A stretch of DNA of 44,961 bases from Prevotella sp. (GTDB lineage: Bacteria > Bacteroidota > Bacteroidia > Bacteroidales > Bacteroidaceae): contig JALETQ010000056.1 in NCBI GenBank assembly GCA_022781445.1, positions 1 through 44,961 on the forward strand, read 5' to 3'. The position numbers and the translations under genes were made by a program. Below the pieces are notes generated by a model, which saw nothing but the letters and a program-made list of their open reading frames with translations, did no database searches and had not been told where the DNA came from. This document shows, one piece after another, positions 9,804 through 18,394 of this stretch (the first letter of the stretch is position 1; every line of letters starts with the position of its first letter).

Positions 9804-11048
9804 ATGTTAGCATATCAAACCGAACAATTAGCCGACGGACTGAGAATCATTCATCTGCCATCTGACTCGAAAGTCATCTATTGCGGGTATCAGCTGGGAG
9901 TCGGAACACGTCATGAAGAGCCGGGAAAAGAGGGCATGGCACATTTCTGCGAGCACCTCACCTTCAAGGGAACCGAGCGTCGCAAGGCATGGCACATCAT
10001 CAATGCCCTCGAACGTGTGGGCGGAGAGCTCAACGCCTTCACCAACAAGGAAGACACGGTGTACCATGTTGCCGTCCTCAAAGAGCATTTCGCACGTGCC
10101 GTCGACCTGCTCAACGACATTGTTTTCCACTCGGTATATCCGCCCAACGAGGTCGAAAAGGAAATCGAAGTGATATGCGACGAAATCGAAAGCTACAACG
10201 ACTCGCCAGCCGAACTCATTTACGACGAATTCGAAAACCTGCTTTTCAAGGGACATCCGCTGGGGCATAACATTTTGGGTGAAGCCGACAGGCTGCGCAC
10301 CTACGGCTCGGACGATGCACGTAATTTCACCCGCCGGCACTACCGACCTGACAATGCAGTGTTTTTTGTCACGGGCGACATCGACTTCAAACGCCTTGTC
10401 GGGAAGCTGTCCGCACTTCATGACTCACCGGCACTCGGATCACCCACATTCGAGAAACAAACATCTGACATCGCTGTCGTTACTCCGACTCTCTGCGAAG
10501 GGCAACGCATCGAGCGCATCAAAGGCACACATCAAGCCCATGTCATGCTGGGCAACCGCGCTTTTCATGTTCACGACCCGCGTCGCATGCCGCTCTACCT
10601 GCTCAACAACATCCTCGGAGGGCCGGGCATGAACGCCCGCCTGAATCTCGCCTTGCGCGAGCGCAACGGACTGGTCTACACCGTGGAGAGTTCGATGGTG
10701 AGCTATTCGGACACGGGGTTATGGTCGGTCTATTTCGGATGCGACCCACACGATGTGAACAAATGTCTGCGACTGGTCCGCAAAGAACTGAACCGCATGA
10801 TGGAAAAACTGCTCACCGACAACCAGCTGCGCATGGCAAAGCAACAGATCAAGGGACAAATAGGCATTGCCTGCGATGCACGCGAACAGTTTGCCCTCGA
10901 CTTCGGCAAATCGTTTCTGCACTATGGATGGCAGAAAGACATCGAGGCACTTTATGAAGACATCGACAAAGTCACTGCCGACGAGATAGTCGAGGTGGCA
11001 CGAATGCTTTTCAAAGCCGAAAGCATCACCACGCTCATTTATCGCTGA
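9804..11048 (+). CDS. M16 family zinc metallopeptidase
   Basis: Insulinase-like peptidase (pitrilysin/M16B type). The 414-residue protein has the inverted zinc motif HFCEH at 47-51 and the distal acidic cluster EKEIEVICDEIESYNDSPAE, which supplies the third zinc ligand. The second, inactive-type half (about 210-414) contains the R/Y-type segment RERNGLVYTVESS. A start at 9786 is possible in frame but would lie upstream of and inside the -7 box at 9791-9798, so I use the ATG at 9804 (MLAYQTEQLADG). Such single-chain enzymes of ~410 residues usually form dimers that degrade peptides or process exported proteins; the substrate here is unknown. Confidence 0.93.
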   Translation: MLAYQTEQLADGLRIIHLPSDSKVIYCGYQLGVGTRHEEPGKEGMAHFCEHLTFKGTERRKAWHIINALERVGGELNAFTNKEDTVYHVAVLKEHFARAVDLLNDIVFHSVYPPNEVEKEIEVICDEIESYNDSPAELIYDEFENLLFKGHPLGHNILGEADRLRTYGSDDARNFTRRHYRPDNAVFFVTGDIDFKRLVGKLSALHDSPALGSPTFEKQTSDIAVVTPTLCEGQRIERIKGTHQAHVMLGNRAFHVHDPRRMPLYLLNNILGGPGMNARLNLALRERNGLVYTVESSMVSYSDTGLWSVYFGCDPHDVNKCLRLVRKELNRMMEKLLTDNQLRMAKQQIKGQIGIACDAREQFALDFGKSFLHYGWQKDIEALYEDIDKVTADEIVEVARMLFKAESITTLIYR

Positions 11049-11117
11049 CAAGCTGTCCGGCCACGTCAGCAAGGGCTTCGCCACAAGCGACAAACCGAAA
11101 ATAAGAGGCTTTTTTCG

Positions 11118-11148
11118 TTTGGCATTACAAAAATATTTCCTACATTTG
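11118..11148 (+). promoter_or_regulatory. Promoter of pncB
   Basis: TTTG (11118-11121), 19 bases, TACATTTG (11141-11148): a full match to the Bacteroidetes promoter consensus at both elements. Transcription should start at about 11153-11155, leaving about 90 untranslated bases. Confidence 0.8.
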
Positions 11149-11157
11149 CACACATCA

Positions 11158-11217
11158 GCCGCCATCGAGGGGCTGACATTTGGCGGCATGGTAGCCCGGT
11201 AACGACCGGGAATGTCA
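11158..11217 (+). ncRNA. Pseudoknotted 5' UTR element of pncB (candidate riboswitch)
   Basis: Three perfect helices use nearly the whole segment. Stem 1: GCCGCCA (11158-11164) with TGGCGGC (11181-11187). Stem 2: TGACATT (11174-11180, in the loop of stem 1) with AATGTCA (11211-11217). Between the strands of stem 2 sits the hairpin CCCGGT-AACG-ACCGGG (11195-11210), directly next to the second strand. Stems 1 and 2 abut at 11180/11181, so they could stack coaxially as an H-type pseudoknot. The element begins a few bases after the predicted transcription start and ends 27 bases before the ATG. I do not recognise it as a known riboswitch class. Its place before a nicotinate salvage gene suggests NAD or a precursor as ligand, which is inference. 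Confidence 0.65.
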
Positions 11218-11244
11218 CCAATCGCATCCATAACATCAATCAGT

Positions 11245-12468
11245 ATGAAACAAATCATCACCCATTTCACCGATGACGACCTGTATAAACTCACCATGTG
11301 TTGTGCCGTTATCGACAATTATCCGCGCGCACAAGTGAAGTATCAGTTCGTCGACCGTGACAACCGGGTCTATCCTCCCGGCTTTGCCGATGAGTTGCGA
11401 CGACAAGTCGAACTGCTGGAGAATGTGGTCATCAGCGATGAAGAAATAGCCTTCATGCGCGAACGATGCTCATTCATCCCCGAATGGTATTTCAAATACC
11501 TGCGAGGCTTCCGCTTTTCGCGCCATTGGGCAAAGGTGTGGCAGGATGCAGAGGGGCATCTGCAGGTCACTTTCGAGGGTAATTGGTGTGACACCATCCT
11601 GCTCGAAGTCAAGGTCTTGGCCATCATCTCGGAACTGTTTTACATCATGACCGGACAGACCGACAAGATCAAGCTCAACGAATACTACGACAAGAGCTAC
11701 GCAAAAGCAGGCAAGCTGCTCGGCGCGGGTTGCGTGTTCAGTGACTTCGGCACCCGCAGAAGGGCATCGCTCGAAGCCGAAGACACTGCCGTGAGAGCCA
11801 TGCGCGACTGCCAGAACGTGTGCAAATGGGAAGGCAAATTCATCGGCACGAGCAATGTTTATCTCGCCATGAAAAACGACCTGACGCCCGTGGGCACCAT
11901 GGCACACGAATTCGTGTGTGCCATCGGTGGCATGTACGGACCGCAAATGGCCAACCACATCGCCATGAACGCTTGGCGAAACACCTTTAGGGGTGCATTG
12001 GGCACCTATCTGTACGACAGCTACGGATGGGACATTTTCAGCATGAACTTCTCGGAAGACTTCGCCAATCTCTTCAAAGGACTGCGTGTGGACAGCGGCG
12101 ACAACTACGAACAACTCATGAAAATCGTCGCCAAATACAAATCGCTGGGTATCGACCCGCGTACCAAGCAGGTCATCTTCAGCAATGCACTCGACACGCA
12201 AAAAGCCATCGAAATTCACCGGTATGCCAAAGATTTGTGCATCCCCTCCTTCGGCATCGGCACCCATTTTTCCAACGACTTTGAAGACCTGCAGCCACTG
12301 AACATTGTCATCAAGCTCGTGGCAGCCAAGATAACGGAGTCGTGGGGCTTCTATAACGACACCTGCAAGCTCAGCGAGGACGACGGGAAACACACCGGAA
12401 AACCCGAGGTCATCAAACGGTTCATGGAAGCCATTCACTTCAATCCCAACCCTCCGACGGAGGATTGA
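11245..12468 (+). CDS. pncB: Nicotinate phosphoribosyltransferase
   Basis: Converts nicotinate and PRPP to nicotinate mononucleotide (Preiss-Handler salvage to NAD). The 407-residue protein has the family's DLYKLTMCCAV at 11-21, FSDFGTRRRASLEAED (about 166-181), the GTSNVYLAMK segment and the VDSGD phosphate-binding segment (about 283-287). The start MKQIITHFTDDD at 11245 suits the family; an in-frame upstream ATG at 11212 falls within the structured leader. It stands alone between the M16 peptidase and the acyl-CoA synthetase genes. The next NAD steps, nadD and nadK, are encoded elsewhere in this window. Confidence 0.96.
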   Translation: MKQIITHFTDDDLYKLTMCCAVIDNYPRAQVKYQFVDRDNRVYPPGFADELRRQVELLENVVISDEEIAFMRERCSFIPEWYFKYLRGFRFSRHWAKVWQDAEGHLQVTFEGNWCDTILLEVKVLAIISELFYIMTGQTDKIKLNEYYDKSYAKAGKLLGAGCVFSDFGTRRRASLEAEDTAVRAMRDCQNVCKWEGKFIGTSNVYLAMKNDLTPVGTMAHEFVCAIGGMYGPQMANHIAMNAWRNTFRGALGTYLYDSYGWDIFSMNFSEDFANLFKGLRVDSGDNYEQLMKIVAKYKSLGIDPRTKQVIFSNALDTQKAIEIHRYAKDLCIPSFGIGTHFSNDFEDLQPLNIVIKLVAAKITESWGFYNDTCKLSEDDGKHTGKPEVIKRFMEAIHFNPNPPTED

Positions 12469-12907
12469 GCAAGATTTTCCGAGCCGGCAGCGATGCCCGA
12501 CGGGCTGAGTCACGACACTACGGTTCGGTTTGTCATGGCTTGTTCAGCACACGACACCTCCCGGACAGGCCCTTTTCGGGGGACAGGCAAGAAAGACTGT
12601 GATTCGGTCAGTATGTGTCTGATAATCAACTTTGTCCAATGTTGAAGCTTTAATCCATATCGCCCGTTAGGAACCGGATCGGAATTGTCCGTTTGCCGGC
12701 GTCTTGTCTGTCGGCAAACGGACGGATGACCGATTGGAGTTTATGTGGGGAAACGGCAATTTCGAGAAAGGAATGATGGCCTTCCGACCGGAAGAACTTA
12801 CCGTATTCTCCGATTGAAAGACGAAATCGGACAAAACATGACAGGCAAAAGGAGGCTCAACGAAAGGCGGGATTTTACAGTACCTGCCTAAAAACCATGA
12901 AGAATTG
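12469..12907. other. Non-coding region after pncB, with an inverted repeat
   Basis: About 440 bases without a credible gene. A CCTCC-gac-GGAGG hairpin overlaps the end of pncB (about 12450-12462). A 12-bp perfect inverted repeat GTCCGTTTGCCG / CGGCAAACGGAC lies at 12687-12698 and 12712-12723 with a 13-base loop and no T tract; its right arm resembles part of the 150-base repeat family (GTCGGCAAGCGGACG in the 33.3-kb copy). Nothing else recognised. Confidence 0.4.
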
Positions 12908-12938
12908 TTGCCTTTCTCGTAAAAACACGCTATATTTG
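12908..12938 (+). promoter_or_regulatory. Promoter of acyl-CoA synthetase gene
   Basis: TTGC (12908-12911), 19 bases, TATATTTG (12931-12938). The -7 box is a full consensus match. It places the transcription start about ten bases before the ATG at 12954 and rules out the in-frame ATG at 12897. Confidence 0.65.
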
Positions 12939-12953
12939 CATAGTTATTTAATC

Positions 12954-14771
12954 ATGGCGTGTATGCAAACTTTATGTCATCTTTCCACCCTCGTTCTCGA
13001 ACAAGCCAAAAAATACGGTGCGAAACCCGTCTTGAACTATCAGGATTTTGGCAGTAACAAGTGGAAAACCATCACTTGGAACAAATTCGCCTTGCGCGTC
13101 AAGCAAGTGTCGAATGCCTTGCTGAACCTTGGAATCAAACCACAAGAAAACATCGGAGTATTCTCCCAGAACACCGTTTACTCACTCTATACCGACTTCG
13201 GAGCCTTCGGCGTGAAAGTTGTCACCATCCCCCTGTATGCCACCAGCAGCGAACAGCAGTTGCAATACGTCATCGGCGATGCCGGTATCCGACTGCTCTT
13301 CGTCGGCGAACAGGAACAATACGACAAGGCTCACCGCGTTTTTCCCCTCTGTCATACACTCGAACGCATCATCGTGTTTGACAAAGCAGTGAAATTTTCA
13401 CCCGGAGACACCAACGCCATCTACTACGAAGATTTTCTGAAACTGGGCGAAAACCTGCCTCGACAAACCGAAGTGGACGCTCTCTACAAAGAGGCTTCAT
13501 ACGACGATATTGCCAACATACTTTACACCAGCGGCACAACCGGCGATTCGAAAGGCGTGGTGCTGACCTACGAACAGTACAACGGTGCATTGGTTTCAAA
13601 CGGCAAGTGCGTGCCGGTGGGCAGCCACGACAGGGTCATCAACTTTCTTCCGTTCTCGCATATCTTCGAAAGGGCATGGACTTACTTCGCTCTCTCGACG
13701 GGCGCGGAGCTGATTGTCAATACCAACCCGCACAACATACAGCAGGCCATGCGCGAAACACATCCCACCTGTATGTGTGCCGTACCGCGATTTTGGGAAA
13801 AAGTGTATGCCGGTGTACTCGAAAAAATCGAAAAGGCGGGCAGCATGAAGAAAAAAGTATTCAGAAACGCATTGCTCGTGGGCAAGAAACACAACGTGGA
13901 CTGTCTGGCAAGGGGCAAACGACCCTCACCGCTGCTGGCTATGAAATACCAATTCTACAACCAAACGCTCTTCAAACTCATCCGCAAACAACTCGGACTG
14001 GACAACCCGCACTTCTTCCCCACGGCAGGTTCGACAGTGTCGCCGGTCGTGCAGGAGTTCGTTCAGAGCATCGGTTTGCAAATGGTCGTGGGTTACGGAC
14101 TCACGGAAAGCACGGCAACGGTGTCGTGCATTCATCTCGACAAGCCCTACACCATCGGCTCGGTGGGACGACTCATCGACGGCATCCAAATCAAATTCGG
14201 TGAAAACGATGAGATTTTGCTCAAAGGTCCGACCATTACACCGGGCTATTACAGGAGGGAAGCTCTCAACAGCGAGGCGTTCGACGAAGAAGGTTTCTTC
14301 AGAACAGGCGACTCGGGCTACATCAAAAACGGTGAACTCTTCCTCAAAGAACGCATCAAAGACTTGTTCAAGACATCCAACGGCAAGTATATATCGCCCC
14401 AAATGATTGAGTCGAAACTGCTCGTCGACAAGTATATCGACCAGATAGCGGTCATCGCTGACGACCATAAGTTCGTTTCGGCACTCATCATTCCCGACTA
14501 TCGACTGCTCGAAGAGTATGCAAAAGAACACGGCATCGCCTTCGGTAGCAGGGAAGACCTGTGCAACAACGAACGCATCAAGAAAATGCTGATGGAAAGA
14601 ATAGACACCCTTCAGCAACTGCTCGCCAACTACGAAAAAGTAAAAAGGTTCACCCTGCTGCCCAAAGAGTTCTCGATGGAAGCCGGAGAACTCACCAACA
14701 CCCTCAAAATCAAGCGTGCCATACTTCACAAGAACTATGCACGCGAAATAGAAGAAATGTATAAGGACTAA
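12954..14771 (+). CDS. Long-chain fatty acid-CoA ligase (AMP-forming)
   Basis: Adenylate-forming enzyme that activates fatty acids to acyl-CoA through an acyl-AMP intermediate. The 605-residue protein has the P-loop-like motif YTSGTTGDSKG at 191-201, the VVGYGLTEST adenylate motif (about 379-388), TGDSGYIKNGELFLKERIKD (about 453-472) and the C-terminal lysine region TNTLKIKRA (about 581-589). It belongs to the FadD/long-chain group with a large N-terminal domain. Eight bases separate it from prfB, so it heads a unit acyl-CoA ligase-prfB-small protein-CYTH protein. The symbol fadD is plausible but the chain-length preference is not visible. Confidence 0.93.
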   Translation: MACMQTLCHLSTLVLEQAKKYGAKPVLNYQDFGSNKWKTITWNKFALRVKQVSNALLNLGIKPQENIGVFSQNTVYSLYTDFGAFGVKVVTIPLYATSSEQQLQYVIGDAGIRLLFVGEQEQYDKAHRVFPLCHTLERIIVFDKAVKFSPGDTNAIYYEDFLKLGENLPRQTEVDALYKEASYDDIANILYTSGTTGDSKGVVLTYEQYNGALVSNGKCVPVGSHDRVINFLPFSHIFERAWTYFALSTGAELIVNTNPHNIQQAMRETHPTCMCAVPRFWEKVYAGVLEKIEKAGSMKKKVFRNALLVGKKHNVDCLARGKRPSPLLAMKYQFYNQTLFKLIRKQLGLDNPHFFPTAGSTVSPVVQEFVQSIGLQMVVGYGLTESTATVSCIHLDKPYTIGSVGRLIDGIQIKFGENDEILLKGPTITPGYYRREALNSEAFDEEGFFRTGDSGYIKNGELFLKERIKDLFKTSNGKYISPQMIESKLLVDKYIDQIAVIADDHKFVSALIIPDYRLLEEYAKEHGIAFGSREDLCNNERIKKMLMERIDTLQQLLANYEKVKRFTLLPKEFSMEAGELTNTLKIKRAILHKNYAREIEEMYKD

Positions 14772-14779
14772 ACAACTAT

Positions 14780-15901
14780 ATGATAACAGCCGACCAACTC
14801 AAAGCACTCAAAGAAAGAGTGGATGCCCTTTTCCACTACCTCCACATCGATGAAAAGAAGATAGAGTTCGAGGAGGAGGAACTCAGGACACAGGCTCCCG
14901 ACTTCTGGGATGACCCGGCAAGGGCGCAAGAACAGATGAAAAAGGTGAAAGGCATCAAGAAATGGATCGACGGATACCATAAATCGAAAGATGCCGTAGA
15001 CGAATTGGAGCTGGCTTTCGACTTCTATCGGGACGAGATGGTCACCGAAGAGGAGGTGGAAAACACATACCAAAGAGCCGTTACCGCCATCGATGAACTG
15101 GAACTGAGAAACATGCTCCGCCAAAAGGAGGACCCGATGGACTGCGTTCTCAAAATCAACAGCGGTGCCGGCGGCACGGAGAGTCAGGACTGGGCACAAA
15201 TGCTCATGCGAATGTATATGCGTTGGGCTGAAGCCAACGGACACAAGGTAACCATCTCCAACCTTCAGGAAGGCGATGAGGCAGGTATCAAGAGCGTAAC
15301 GATGGAGATCGAAGGCGGTGAATATGCCTACGGATTCCTCAAAAGCGAAAACGGCGTGCATCGACTGGTACGCGTTTCGCCTTTCAATGCGCAAGGAAAA
15401 CGCATGACGAGTTTCGCCTCCGTCTTCGTCTCGCCTCTCGTCGACGACACCATCGAGGTATATGTAGACCCCTCAAAGGTGTCTTGGGATCTATTCCGAA
15501 GCGGCGGTGCCGGCGGACAGAACGTCAATAAGGTTGAAACCGGTGTACGTCTGCGCTACCAATATGTCGACCCCGACACCGGAGAAGAGGAAGAAATCCT
15601 CATAGAAAACACCGAGAGCCGAAAGCAACTGGAGAACAGGAACAATGCCATGCGACTGCTTAAATCGCAGTTGTACGACCGTGCCATGCGCAAAAGGCTC
15701 GAAGCACAAGCCAAAATCGAGGCCGGGAAAAAGAAAATCGAGTGGGGAAGCCAAATCCGAAGCTACGTCTTCGATGACCGAAGGGTCAAGGATCATCGCA
15801 CGAACTACCAGACAACCGATGTCGATGCGGTCATGGATGGCAAGATAGACGGCTTCATCAGGGCTTACCTCATGGAATTCCCGACCAACGATGAGGAATA
15901 A
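14780..15901 (+). CDS. prfB: Peptide chain release factor 2, uninterrupted frame
   Basis: Recognises UGA and UAA stop codons and triggers peptide release. The 373-residue protein has the RF2-specific SPF tripeptide at 200-202 and the catalytic GGQ at 245-247. Most bacterial prfB genes need a programmed +1 frameshift at an in-frame UGA after about 25 codons. Here the reading frame is continuous from the ATG through the equivalent region (ALFHYLHIDEKK, residues 16-27), with no UGA and no CTT-TGA slippery site, so this autoregulation is absent. The neighbours in the unit are the acyl-CoA ligase upstream and a small membrane protein downstream. Confidence 0.97.
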   Translation: MITADQLKALKERVDALFHYLHIDEKKIEFEEEELRTQAPDFWDDPARAQEQMKKVKGIKKWIDGYHKSKDAVDELELAFDFYRDEMVTEEEVENTYQRAVTAIDELELRNMLRQKEDPMDCVLKINSGAGGTESQDWAQMLMRMYMRWAEANGHKVTISNLQEGDEAGIKSVTMEIEGGEYAYGFLKSENGVHRLVRVSPFNAQGKRMTSFASVFVSPLVDDTIEVYVDPSKVSWDLFRSGGAGGQNVNKVETGVRLRYQYVDPDTGEEEEILIENTESRKQLENRNNAMRLLKSQLYDRAMRKRLEAQAKIEAGKKKIEWGSQIRSYVFDDRRVKDHRTNYQTTDVDAVMDGKIDGFIRAYLMEFPTNDEE

Positions 15902-15974
15902 AATAAAACAGCATACATCTTCGTTTTAACAACGACAAAACCTATTTTATATAACCATCTAACCTCAAACGAAT

Positions 15975-16112
15975 ATGAATAAGGCTAAACAGAATCAACG
16001 CGCAAAGCGAGAAGAGATGCAGGAAAAGCAGGCTCAAAAGGTCATTAGGGTCATCTTCTATTGCCTGATAGGCTTGGCCGTTGCATCCGCCATTTATATG
16101 TCATTGAGCTGA
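15975..16112 (+). CDS. Small single-pass membrane protein (45 aa), unknown function
   Basis: ATG at 15975 to TGA at 16110-16112 gives 45 residues. The first ~22 are charged and amphipathic (MNKAKQNQRAKREEMQEKQ, Lys/Arg/Gln/Glu-rich), followed by one predicted membrane span about 24-43 (VIRVIFYCLIGLAVASAIYM). The frame lies 73 bases after prfB and ends five bases before the CYTH gene start, tight packing that supports a real gene in the operon. The positive N-terminus predicts it stays in the cytoplasm. I do not recognise a family. Confidence 0.65.
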   Translation: MNKAKQNQRAKREEMQEKQAQKVIRVIFYCLIGLAVASAIYMSLS

Positions 16113-16117
16113 ACGCC

Positions 16118-16618
16118 ATGAGCGGCATGGAGATAGAGCGCAAGTTCCTTGTCAAAAAGGATGCGCCCTTCAGAGAGCAGGCCTTCTCCCACAGCCACCT
16201 GCGGCAAGGATACATACCCGCCAAGGGCATTACGCTGCGCATCAGGGAACAAGACGACACGGGATTCATCACCATCAAAGGTCCATCGACGGACGGCGGA
16301 CTGAGCCGTTATGAGTTCGAGAAGACCATTTCGGCTGAAGAAGCCGAACAACTGATGCGCTTCTGTGAATTGCCCGTCATCGACAAGACTCGCTATCGGG
16401 TCAGACATGGCGGTCATGTGTTCGAGATCGATGAGTTTCACGCCGACAATCAAGGGCTGATTCTTGCCGAAGTGGAATTACAGAATGCCGACGAGGAATT
16501 TGAGAAACCCGACTATATCGGCATGGAAGTGACCGGCGACGGACGGTTTTACAACTCCCATCTGCGAACCAATCCTTTCTCCCGGTGGAGGCATTCTCTC
16601 CCGGAAGAATACCGATAG
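16118..16618 (+). CDS. CYTH domain protein (triphosphate tunnel metalloenzyme family)
   Basis: The 166-residue protein opens with MSGMEIERKFLV, the EIERKF form of the ExExK signature of CYTH proteins, whose eight-stranded tunnel binds a triphosphate and divalent metals. Further charged strands follow as in the family: TLRIREQDDTGFITIKG, YEFEKTI, KTRYRV, FEIDEFH and LILAEVEL. Single-domain bacterial relatives often act as inorganic triphosphatases, and others are adenylate cyclases or thiamine triphosphatases; the activity here is not determinable. Start at 16118 (or 16127) is set by the tight junction with the 45-residue gene. Confidence 0.88.
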   Translation: MSGMEIERKFLVKKDAPFREQAFSHSHLRQGYIPAKGITLRIREQDDTGFITIKGPSTDGGLSRYEFEKTISAEEAEQLMRFCELPVIDKTRYRVRHGGHVFEIDEFHADNQGLILAEVELQNADEEFEKPDYIGMEVTGDGRFYNSHLRTNPFSRWRHSLPEEYR

Positions 16619-16952
16619 ACTCTTCATCGGCCTTCAATCCTCCCGGTCGGACAAACCTATATCGCCCATTCATCTTCCTCATTTCTCATCCCCCGATTCT
16701 CCATCAACTTGCAGCCGACTCACGATTTGCCCTTGCACAAACGGTCGGACATCGGCGGCCGATGAAAGAAATGTCGATTACGGGTGCTGAAAGGTACAAT
16801 GCCGGAAGAACGGAACATGAGGAACCGAATGGAAAATGCAAACCTCCTGCAGGCACCATGCTCGCGGATCAGGACGTATCTTACCTCATCACACCCAACG
16901 AAACACGAACATTTAACTTACATACCCTCACCAATTCATAAACCCTACAACC
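16619..16952. other. Non-coding region before M20 peptidase gene
   Basis: 334 bases. I see no credible gene, no TAnnTTTG match in a useful position, and no strong hairpin. The last ~70 bases are A/C-rich and probably the leader of the downstream gene. Confidence 0.4.
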
Positions 16953-18311
16953 ATGATTAAAGAATATATCGAGCAAAACGAACAACGCATTCTCGACGAA
17001 TTATTCAGTCTGATACGCATTCCGAGCGTAAGTGCGAAGCCCGATCACAAAGAAGATATGGGACGGTGCGCCCAAAGATGGAAGGAGTTGCTGCTCCAAG
17101 CCGGCGTGGATCGTGCCGAGATCATGCCTTCCAAAGGCAATCCGATGGTATATGCCGAACGCATCATCGACCCGAAAGCCAAGACCGTCTTGGTGTACGG
17201 ACACTATGATGTGATGCCTGCCGAACCGTTCGAGCTATGGAAAAGCCAACCGTTCGAGCCCGAAATCAGAGATGGAAGGATATGGGCAAGAGGGGCTGAC
17301 GACGACAAAGGACAGGCATTCATCCAAGCCAAAGCCTTCGAATACCTGCAAAACAACGGACTGTTGCACCACAACGTGAAGTTCATCTTTGAAGGAGAAG
17401 AAGAAATAGGTTCACCAAGCCTGACCGATTTTTGCGAAGAACACAAGGAATTATTGGCTTGCGACATCATTCTGGTATCGGATACCAGTATGCTTTCTGC
17501 CGACCTTCCCTCGCTCACCACGGGACTCCGCGGACTTGCTTACTGGCAAATCGAAGTCACGGGCCCCAATCATGACCTCCATTCGGGGCACTTTGGCGGT
17601 GCGGTGGCCAATCCGATCAATGTACTTTGCAAGCTCATCGCCGACGTTACCGACCCGAAGACGGGACGGATCCGCATCCCCGGCTTCTACGATGATGTGG
17701 AAGACGTACCCGAGGAAGAGCGGAAAATGGTGGCGTCGATCCCCTTCAACCTCGACAAATACAAACAATCGCTCGATGTCGAAGAGCTGTTTGGTGAAGA
17801 AGGCTACAGCACCATCGAGCGCACCGGCTTCCGTCCGTCGTTCGATGTGTGCGGTATCTGGGGCGGATATACGGGCGACGGTGCCAAAACGGTGATACCT
17901 TCAAAGGCTTATGCCAAACTTTCCTGCCGCTTGGTTCCCCATCAAAACCACGAGAAGATTGCCTTTCTGGTCGAAGAATACTTCCGAAGAGTGGCACCGA
18001 AGACCGTCAAAGTGAAGATCGAATCGCTGCACGGCGGCGAAGGCTATGTATGTCCCATCTCGTTACCCGCCTACCAAGCGGCAGAGAAAGGATTTGAAAA
18101 AGCATTCGGCAAGCGGCCTCTGCCGGTACGAAGAGGCGGCAGCATCCCCATCATTTCCACCTTCGAGAAGATTCTTGGCGTCAAAACCATCCTCATGGGA
18201 TTCGGTTTGGAGTCGAATGCCATCCACTCTCCGAATGAAAACATGCCTCTCGACCTGTTCAAGAAAGGCATTGAAGCTGTCATCAACTTCCACTTGGAAT
18301 ACGACAAATAA
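16953..18311 (+). CDS. M20 family metallopeptidase (dipeptidase-like)
   Basis: Di-zinc exopeptidase of the M20 family. The 452-residue protein has the metal and catalytic residues in place: YGHYDVMPAE with His84 and Asp86, ARGADDDKGQ with the bridging Asp at 116, EGEEEIGS with Glu149/Glu150, and a C-terminal His in AIHSPNEN (about residue 426). The insert with DLHSGHFGG (about 209-217) is the dimerisation or lid domain. The overall layout resembles CNDP-type dipeptidases rather than peptidase T. No signal peptide, so it probably acts on small peptides in the cytoplasm. Confidence 0.93.
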   Translation: MIKEYIEQNEQRILDELFSLIRIPSVSAKPDHKEDMGRCAQRWKELLLQAGVDRAEIMPSKGNPMVYAERIIDPKAKTVLVYGHYDVMPAEPFELWKSQPFEPEIRDGRIWARGADDDKGQAFIQAKAFEYLQNNGLLHHNVKFIFEGEEEIGSPSLTDFCEEHKELLACDIILVSDTSMLSADLPSLTTGLRGLAYWQIEVTGPNHDLHSGHFGGAVANPINVLCKLIADVTDPKTGRIRIPGFYDDVEDVPEEERKMVASIPFNLDKYKQSLDVEELFGEEGYSTIERTGFRPSFDVCGIWGGYTGDGAKTVIPSKAYAKLSCRLVPHQNHEKIAFLVEEYFRRVAPKTVKVKIESLHGGEGYVCPISLPAYQAAEKGFEKAFGKRPLPVRRGGSIPIISTFEKILGVKTILMGFGLESNAIHSPNENMPLDLFKKGIEAVINFHLEYDK

Positions 18312-18394
18312 ATTCAGACAGCATTCATTGACAACCGTTCAACCATACGGTCTTTCCTCCGGCATGAACAGAGGGAGACTCACCATCAACGACA

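Noticed and set aside
12687..12723. Inverted repeat as terminator of pncB or another copy of the 150-base element
   Set aside because: No T tract, 220 bases from the stop, and only the right arm resembles part of element B.
12897..12953. Upstream ATG of the acyl-CoA ligase gene
   Set aside because: It precedes the promoter at 12908-12938 and adds no family similarity.
14780..15901. Programmed frameshift in prfB
   Set aside because: The frame is open from the ATG through the SPF and GGQ motifs and there is no slippery CTT-TGA site.
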